Below are positions 41,687 through 46,764 of a stretch of DNA of 46,764 nucleotides, piece by piece. Positions within the stretch are counted from its first letter, which is position 1. Each line of letters starts with the position of its first letter. Made by a program: the position numbers and the translations under genes. The stretch is from Actinomadura sp. KC216 (GTDB taxonomy: Bacteria; Actinomycetota; Actinomycetes; Streptosporangiales; Streptosporangiaceae), in the NCBI RefSeq assembly GCF_004348535.1, contig NZ_SMJX01000026.1, forward strand, positions 1 through 46,764, in the 5' to 3' direction. The notes beneath the pieces were generated by a model. The model saw only the letters and a program-made list of their open reading frames with translations. It was not told where the DNA came from and did not search any database.

Positions 41687-42841
41687 CTAGTACGACTTGG
41701 GAAGCCCCAGGGAGTGCTGCGCGACGAAGTTGAGGATCATCTCGCGGCTGACCGGCGCGATCCGCATCAGCCGGACGACGCCCGCCAGCATGCCGACGCC
41801 GTACTCGGTGGTGAGCCCGTTGCCGCCGTGGGTCTGGATGGCCTGGTCGACGCAGTGGACCGCCGCCTCCGCGGTGGCGTACTTCGCCATGTTCGCGGCC
41901 TCGCCCGCGCCCGCGTCGTCGCCCGCGTCGTAGAGCCAGGCGGCCTTCTGCGCCATCAGCCGCGCCAGCTCCAGCTCGATCTTGGCGGCGGCGAGCGGGT
42001 GCGCGAGGCCCTGGTGCGCGCCGATCGGCGTCTTGAAGACCTGCCGGTCGTTGGCGTAGGCGACGGCCTTGCCTAGGGCGAGGCGGCCGATCCCGGCGCC
42101 CATGGCGGCGGCCATGATCCGCTCGGGGTTGAGTCCGGCGAACAGCTGCAGGAGCCCGCCGTCCTCGTCGCCGACGAGCGCGTCGTAGGGCAGCCGGACG
42201 TCGTCGAGGTGGCAGATGAACTGCTTCTCCGGCGACACGATCTCCATGGCGATCGGCGTCCAGGTGAAGCCGGGCGCGTCGGTGGGGACGATGAACAGCG
42301 ACGGCCTCAGGTTCCCCTTCTGGTCGTGCGAGCGGGCGACGAACAGGACGGCGTCCGCCTCGTCCACCCCGGAGATGAACGTCTTCTGGCCGGTCAGGAC
42401 CCATCCGTCGCCGTCGCGGCGGGCGGTGGTCGTGATGCGGTGGGAGTTGGATCCGGCGTCGGGCTCGGTGATCGCGAACGCCATGGTGACGGAGCCGTCC
42501 GCGAACCGCGGCAGCCATTCCTTCTTCTGGTCGGCGGTGCCGGAGCGCGCGATGATCGTGGCGCAGATCGCCGGGGACACGACCATGAGCAGCAGCGGGC
42601 AGCCCGCGGCGGCCAGCTCCTCGCACACGGCGGCGAGGTCGCCGATGCCGCCGCCTCCGCCGCCGTACTCCTCGGGGACGTTCACGCCGAGGTAGCCGAG
42701 CCGCCCGGCCTCGGCCCACAGCTCCTTGGTCTTCTCCCCCGCCTTGGCCTTCTCCACGTAGTAGGAGGGGCCGTACTCGGCGCCCAGCTCGGCGACGGCC
42801 GCCCGCAGCGCCCGCCGCTCCTCGCTCTCGACGAAGCTCAT
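41687..42841 (-). CDS. Acyl-CoA dehydrogenase (isoprenoid/branched-chain type)
   Basis: A 384-residue flavin acyl-CoA dehydrogenase. FAD/acyl motifs are AFAITEPDAGSNSHR and GWVLTGQKTFISG, with the C-terminal QTHGGNGLTTEYGV. The usual late catalytic Glu is replaced in RIAPVSREM. An alternative Glu240 in GLNPERIM corresponds to the helix-G catalytic Glu of isovaleryl-CoA dehydrogenase and LCAD, so catalysis is still plausible. It is last in a coupled operon (ATGA overlap) after the biotin carboxylase gene. With AtuA and the carboxylase it should introduce the 2,3 double bond that the carboxylase needs. Confidence 0.92.
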   Translation of the reverse strand: MSFVESEERRALRAAVAELGAEYGPSYYVEKAKAGEKTKELWAEAGRLGYLGVNVPEEYGGGGGGIGDLAAVCEELAAAGCPLLLMVVSPAICATIIARSGTADQKKEWLPRFADGSVTMAFAITEPDAGSNSHRITTTARRDGDGWVLTGQKTFISGVDEADAVLFVARSHDQKGNLRPSLFIVPTDAPGFTWTPIAMEIVSPEKQFICHLDDVRLPYDALVGDEDGGLLQLFAGLNPERIMAAAMGAGIGRLALGKAVAYANDRQVFKTPIGAHQGLAHPLAAAKIELELARLMAQKAAWLYDAGDDAGAGEAANMAKYATAEAAVHCVDQAIQTHGGNGLTTEYGVGMLAGVVRLMRIAPVSREMILNFVAQHSLGLPKSY

Positions 42842-44844
42842 TCCGCGTTCCCTTCGGTTTCGGCCTGGGCGTCCGCCACGGCGGCGGCCTCGATGACGGC
42901 GAGGACGGCGCCGGATTCGACCTGCTGCCCCGCCCGGACGTTGAGTTCCGCGACCGTCCCGGCGGACGGGGCGGCGATGCGGTGCTCCATCTTCATGGCC
43001 TCCAGGACGACGAGGGTCTGCCCGTCCGCGACGTCCGCGCCGGGTTCGGTCTCGACGCGGACGACCGTCCCGGGCATGGGGGCGAGGAGGGAGCCGGGGG
43101 CGATCCGGCCGCCCGGATCGGCGAAGCGCGGGACGGGCCGGAGCGCCACCGCGCCGAGGCGGGAGTCGACGTGCACCGCGTCCTCGGCGAGGCTCACGGC
43201 GAACGTCTCGCGCAGGCCGTCATGCTCCAGAACGACCCGCTCCGGCGCCGCGCTCACCAGCGACGTGCCGGGGCACAGCTCGGAGACGAGCCCGTCCCTG
43301 TGCAGGTAGTAGTCGACGACGACCTGCCCTGACGGGCCCTCGAACGTCCTGCGCTGGGGCTGCGACCGGACGTTGCGCCAGCCGGACGGCAGCCCGCCCA
43401 GCACCCCGGCCGACGACCGGTTCACCTCGGCCCGCGCGAGCGCGGCGGCCAGCGCGGACAGCCGGACGGCGGCCTCCCCGGCGAGCGGCGCGGCGAGCCG
43501 ATCCAGCCCGACGCGGTCGAGGTAGCCGGTGTCGGTGTCGCCGTCCAGGAAGCCGGGTTCCTCCAGGATCCGGACGAGCAGGTCGCGGTTGGTCGTCAGG
43601 CCGTGGACGCGGGCGCCGCGCAGCCCGGCCGCCAGCCGCCGCGCCGCGGCACCCCGGGTCGGCGCCCACGCGATCAGCTTGGCGAGCATCGGGTCGTAGT
43701 GGACCCCGACCTCGCCGCCGCTCTCCACACCGCTGTCGAGCCGCAGCCCCGGCCCCGGGGCGGCGGGGACGGCGAACTCGACGTCCACGCCCGGCACCTC
43801 GAAGGTGTGCAGGACCCCGCTCGCCGGACGCCAGCCGTGCGCCGGGTCCTCGGCGTACAGGCGGACCTCGATGGCGTGGCCGCGCGGCTCCGGCGCGTCC
43901 GCGGCGGGCAGCCGGGCGCCTTCGGCGATCTCGATCTGCAGCCGGACGACGTCCACCCCGTACACGCACTCGGTGACCGGATGCTCGACCTGGAGGCGCG
44001 TGTTGACCTCCAGGAAGAAGAACCGGCCGTCGCGCGCGAGCAGGAACTCGACCGTCCCGGCGCCGACGTACCCGATCGCGCGGGCCGCGTTCGCCGCCGC
44101 GCCGCACAGCTCGGCGCGCAGGCCCGGCCCGACCGCCGGGGACGGCGCCTCCTCGACGATCTTCTGGTGGCGGCGCTGGATCGAGCATTCGCGCTCGCCG
44201 AGCGTCCAGACCGTCCCGTGCGCGTCGGCGAGGATCTGCACCTCGATGTGCCGGGCGCCCTCCAGCAGCGGCTCGCAGAACACGGTCGGGTCGCCGAACG
44301 CCGACTCCGCCTCGCGGCGCGCCCCGGCGACGGCCTCGTCCAACTCGCCGGGCGCCCGGACGATCCGCATCCCGCGCCCGCCGCCGCCCGCGGACGCCTT
44401 CACCAGCAGCGGGAAGTCGGCGCCGCCCGCCTCGGCCGGGGCGAGCTCCGGCAGCACGGGGACGTCCGCGGCGGCCATCAGCTTCTTCGCCTCGATCTTG
44501 GAGCCCATCGCGGCGATCGCCTCCGGCGGCGGGCCGATCCAGGTCAGGCCCGCGTCGGCGACCGCCCGCGCGAAGTCCGCGTTCTCCGACAGGAACCCGT
44601 AGCCCGGGTGGACGGCGTCGGCCCCGGCGCTCTTCGCCACGGCCAGGAGCCGCCCGGCCGACAGGTACGTCTCCGCCGGGGACGCGCCGGGGAGCCGCCC
44701 GGCCACGTCCGCCTCCCGGACGTGCGGCGCGCCCGCGTCCGGGTCGGAGTGGACGGCGACCGTCCCGATGCCGAGGTCCCGGCAGGCCCGCAGCACGCGG
44801 CGCGCGATCTCGCCCCGGTTCGCGACCAGCACTCTTTTGATCAT
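42838..44844 (-). CDS. Acyl-CoA carboxylase alpha subunit (biotin carboxylase + BCCP; MCC/geranyl-CoA type)
   Basis: A 668-residue biotin-dependent carboxylase subunit. The N-terminal biotin carboxylase domain (1-450) has MIKRVLVANRGEIARRVLRA, the ATP-grasp loop KASAGGGGRGMR, the active-site ECSIQRRHQKIVEEAPSP split over ERECSIQRRHQ, and EVNTRLQVEHPVTE. The about 100-residue interdomain BT region is typical of methylcrotonyl/geranyl-CoA carboxylases. The C-terminal biotinyl domain has biotinylated Lys618 in VLEAMKMEH. It carboxylates biotin for the CT subunit encoded 7 nt upstream. The exact acyl-CoA is unknown. Confidence 0.93.
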   Translation of the reverse strand: MIKRVLVANRGEIARRVLRACRDLGIGTVAVHSDPDAGAPHVREADVAGRLPGASPAETYLSAGRLLAVAKSAGADAVHPGYGFLSENADFARAVADAGLTWIGPPPEAIAAMGSKIEAKKLMAAADVPVLPELAPAEAGGADFPLLVKASAGGGGRGMRIVRAPGELDEAVAGARREAESAFGDPTVFCEPLLEGARHIEVQILADAHGTVWTLGERECSIQRRHQKIVEEAPSPAVGPGLRAELCGAAANAARAIGYVGAGTVEFLLARDGRFFFLEVNTRLQVEHPVTECVYGVDVVRLQIEIAEGARLPAADAPEPRGHAIEVRLYAEDPAHGWRPASGVLHTFEVPGVDVEFAVPAAPGPGLRLDSGVESGGEVGVHYDPMLAKLIAWAPTRGAAARRLAAGLRGARVHGLTTNRDLLVRILEEPGFLDGDTDTGYLDRVGLDRLAAPLAGEAAVRLSALAAALARAEVNRSSAGVLGGLPSGWRNVRSQPQRRTFEGPSGQVVVDYYLHRDGLVSELCPGTSLVSAAPERVVLEHDGLRETFAVSLAEDAVHVDSRLGAVALRPVPRFADPGGRIAPGSLLAPMPGTVVRVETEPGADVADGQTLVVLEAMKMEHRIAAPSAGTVAELNVRAGQQVESGAVLAVIEAAAVADAQAETEGNAE

Positions 44845-44851
44845 CTATCGC

Positions 44852-46450
44852 TCACATCCGGAAGACGCCGAAGCCGTCGGCGCCGCGCACGGGCGCGTTG
44901 TGGACGACCGACAGGCACAGCCCGAGGACCGTGCGGGTGTCGCGCGGGTCGATGACGCCGTCGTCGTAGAGCCGCCCGGACAGGAAGAACGGCAGCGACT
45001 CGGCCTCGATCTGCGTCTCGACCATCTCCCGCATGGCGCGGTCCTGCTCGTCGTCGTAGGCCTGCCCGCGCGCTTCGGCGGCCTGCCGCGCCACGATCGA
45101 CAGGACGCCCGCGAGCTGCTGCGGCCCCATCACCGCCGACTTCGCGGACGGCCACGTGAACAGGAACCGGGGGTCGTAGGCCCGGCCGCACATGCCGTAG
45201 TTGCCCGCCCCGTACGAGGCGCCCATCACGATCGAGAGGTGCGGGACGGTGCTGTTGGCCACCGCGTTGATCATCAGCGCGCCGTGCTTGATGATCCCGG
45301 CCTGCTCGTACTCCTTGCCGACCATGTATCCGGTGGTGTTGTGCAGGAACAGCAGCGGCGTGTCGCTCTGGTTGGCGAGCTGGATGAACTGCGCCGCCTT
45401 CTGCGCCTCCGCGCTGAACAGGACGCCCTGCGCGTTGGCCAGGACCCCGATCGGGTAGCCGTGGACGCGCGTCCAGCCGGTGACGAGGCTCGTCCCGTAG
45501 AGGGGCTTGAACTCCTCGAACCGCGACCCGTCCGCGATCCGGGCGATGACCTCGCGCGGGTCGAACGGCACCTTCAGGTCTTCGGGGACGATCCCGGCGA
45601 GCTCCTCGGCGTCGTACAGCGGCTCCTCCACCGGGCCGGGGCCGGGCGGCGGGCCGAGCTTGCGGTGGTTGAGGTTCTTGACGATCTGCCGTCCGAGGCG
45701 GAGCGCGTCGGCCTCGTCCTCGGCCATGTAGTCGGCGAGCCCGGACGTCCGCGCGTGCATGTCCGCGCCGCCGAGTTCCTCGTCGCCGGCCTCCTCCCCG
45801 GTCGCCATCTTCACCAGCGGCGGCCCGCCGAGGAACACTTTCGCGCGCTCCTTGACCATGACGACGTAGTCGCACATTCCCGGGATGTACGCACCGCCCG
45901 CCGTGGAATTGCCGAACACGAGCGCGATCGTCGGGATCCCGGCCGCCGACAGCCGCGTCAGGTCGCGGAACATCCGCCCGCCCGGAATGAATATCTCTTT
46001 CTGGGTCGGCAGATCGGCGCCGCCCGACTCCACGAGGTTGAGGACGGGCAACCGGTTCTCCAGCGCGATGTCGGACGCCCGGAAGCTCTTCTTCACCGTC
46101 CACGGGTTGCTCGACCCGCCCCGCACGGTCGGATCGTTCGCCACGATCATGCATTCGACGCCCTCGACCACGCCGATCCCGGTGACGACGCTGGCGCCGA
46201 CGGGAAAGTCGCTGCCCCACGCGGCGAGCGGGCTCAGCTCCAGGAACGGCGAGTCGGGGTCGAGCAGCAGCTCGATCCGCTCGCGCGCCAACATCTTCCC
46301 CCGCTTACGATGCCGCGCGACGTATTTCTCGCCTCCTCCATCCAGCGCCTTCGCGTGCTCGGCATCGAGGGCCGCCAGCTTTTCCAGCATGGCGCGGCGC
46401 CGTTCCCGGTATTCCGGTCCGCGCGTGTCAAGGGCGCTCTTCAGCGTCAA
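44852..46450 (-). CDS. Acyl-CoA carboxylase beta subunit (carboxyltransferase; MCC/geranyl-CoA type)
   Basis: A 532-residue carboxyltransferase from TTG 46450, preceded by GGAGG 6 nt upstream and overlapping the AtuA-like stop (TTGA). The two crotonase-like halves carry oxyanion-hole glycine clusters (FGNSTAGGAYIPGMCDYVVMV split at NSTAGGAY, and YGAGNYGMCGRAYDP). Other MCC-beta-like segments are HNTTGYMVGKEYEQAGIIKHGA, in parts TTGYMVGKEYEQAG and IIKHGALMI. With the biotin-carrier subunit it adds CO2 to the gamma-methyl of an unsaturated branched acyl-CoA such as methylcrotonyl- or geranyl-CoA. Confidence 0.93.
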   Translation of the reverse strand: MTLKSALDTRGPEYRERRRAMLEKLAALDAEHAKALDGGGEKYVARHRKRGKMLARERIELLLDPDSPFLELSPLAAWGSDFPVGASVVTGIGVVEGVECMIVANDPTVRGGSSNPWTVKKSFRASDIALENRLPVLNLVESGGADLPTQKEIFIPGGRMFRDLTRLSAAGIPTIALVFGNSTAGGAYIPGMCDYVVMVKERAKVFLGGPPLVKMATGEEAGDEELGGADMHARTSGLADYMAEDEADALRLGRQIVKNLNHRKLGPPPGPGPVEEPLYDAEELAGIVPEDLKVPFDPREVIARIADGSRFEEFKPLYGTSLVTGWTRVHGYPIGVLANAQGVLFSAEAQKAAQFIQLANQSDTPLLFLHNTTGYMVGKEYEQAGIIKHGALMINAVANSTVPHLSIVMGASYGAGNYGMCGRAYDPRFLFTWPSAKSAVMGPQQLAGVLSIVARQAAEARGQAYDDEQDRAMREMVETQIEAESLPFFLSGRLYDDGVIDPRDTRTVLGLCLSVVHNAPVRGADGFGVFRM

Positions 46451-46764
46451 AGGACGGCCTCCGGAATGTCGACGAGCCGTGACCGCAGCCACTCCCCCAA
46501 TGCCTTCCCCTGCGGATCGAACCGCGTCGAGGCGGAAACGCCCTCTTGCAGCAGCCCTTCGACGACGAAATTCACCGCACGAAGATTGGGCAGCACGTAC
46601 CGCCGGACGACATGCCCACGGGTTTCGGGCAGAAGCTCCTTGAGCCGCTCGACGGTGAGGAAGGGTTCCAGCCAGCGCCACTGCTCGCCGGTCCAGGCCC
46701 ACACGCCGATATTGGCGTCCCCGCCCTTGTCGCCGCTCCGCGCCCCGGCCACGCGCCCTAGCGG
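46447..46764 (-). CDS. AtuA-family protein, C-terminal domain (5' end beyond window)
   Basis: The frame is open to the window edge and gives 105 residues. They match the C-terminal ferredoxin-like domain of acyclic-terpene-utilisation AtuA: RSGDKGGDANIGVWA, YVLPNLRAVNFVVEGLL, GVSASTRFDPQGKALGE, IPEAVL. In pseudomonads AtuA belongs to the citronellol/geraniol and geranyl-CoA carboxylase cluster, but its reaction is unknown. Its stop overlaps the carboxyltransferase start, so the atuA-like, CT, BC and ACAD genes form one leftward operon. Confidence 0.9.
   Translation of the reverse strand, partial: PLGRVAGARSGDKGGDANIGVWAWTGEQWRWLEPFLTVERLKELLPETRGHVVRRYVLPNLRAVNFVVEGLLQEGVSASTRFDPQGKALGEWLRSRLVDIPEAVL

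Noticed and set aside
41687..42841. The acyl-CoA dehydrogenase as a pseudoenzyme lacking the catalytic Glu
   Set aside because: The late Glu of MCAD-type enzymes is absent (RIAPVSREM), but Glu240 in GLNPERIM occupies the helix-G position used by isovaleryl-CoA dehydrogenase and LCAD, so loss of activity is not supported.

Overview
The window comes from a high-GC Gram-positive actinomycete. The closest flavour is Thermomonosporaceae/Streptosporangiales, for example Actinomadura, but this placement rests on gene content and protein style and not on a marker gene. Supporting points are the very high GC at third codon positions, the many GTG and TTG starts, ATGA/TGATG-coupled operons, a perfect actinobacterial/Gram-positive-type LexA box, a mycobacterial-type GuaB1 and FolP2, tandem L,D-transpeptidases, tandem LCP ligases and mycothiol-enzyme-like DUF664. 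No phage, IS or CRISPR element is visible.

Left part (1-11 kb): the tail of an SDR oxidoreductase is followed by an unusually structured convergent spacer carrying four perfect inverted repeats. Next comes a homoprotocatechuate (3,4-dihydroxyphenylacetate) meta-cleavage locus: a GntR regulator and an alpha/beta hydrolase diverge from an FAH-RraA fusion, a DapA-family lyase, the semialdehyde dehydrogenase HpaE and the extradiol dioxygenase HpaD. Two 18-bp near-identical direct repeats in the divergent promoter region are candidate GntR operators. DNA polymerase IV with an SOS box on its start codon and a xylBA operon follow.

Middle part (11-25 kb): a lipoprotein/HlyD-like adaptor/ABC ATPase/FtsX permease operon diverges from an OmpR-type two-component system. 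Between them, exactly at the centre of the spacer, lie two pairs of 11-bp-phased half-sites. Envelope genes follow: a GT4 glycosyltransferase, two L,D-transpeptidases and a multispanning membrane protein. Then come a LysR regulator/aminotransferase pair and a cluster of three atypical tRNA genes (Trp-CCA, Ala-UGC, Ser-CGA) with a strong hairpin between two of them.

Right part (25-46.8 kb): a small hypothetical protein, a CGNR regulator, a FolP2-type DHPS paralogue, GDP-mannose 4,6-dehydratase, a UBP zinc finger coupled to an MFS exporter, a LysR regulator, a Na+/H+ antiporter, a double-length Lrp regulator, guaB1 and two tandem LCP proteins. After these are a zincin-like small protein, an enolase-superfamily protein whose catalytic residues are nearly all lost and which is coupled to a P-loop kinase, and finally (minus strand) an AtuA / carboxyltransferase / biotin carboxylase / acyl-CoA dehydrogenase operon for branched acyl-CoA or isoprenoid catabolism, cut by the window edge.

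The most promising leads are the FAH-RraA fusion paired with a DapA-type lyase in place of the usual HpaI/HpaH, the lipoprotein-ABC-TCS unit with its symmetrical operator, the structured 314-538 spacer, the degenerate tRNA trio, and the enolase-family pseudoenzyme.
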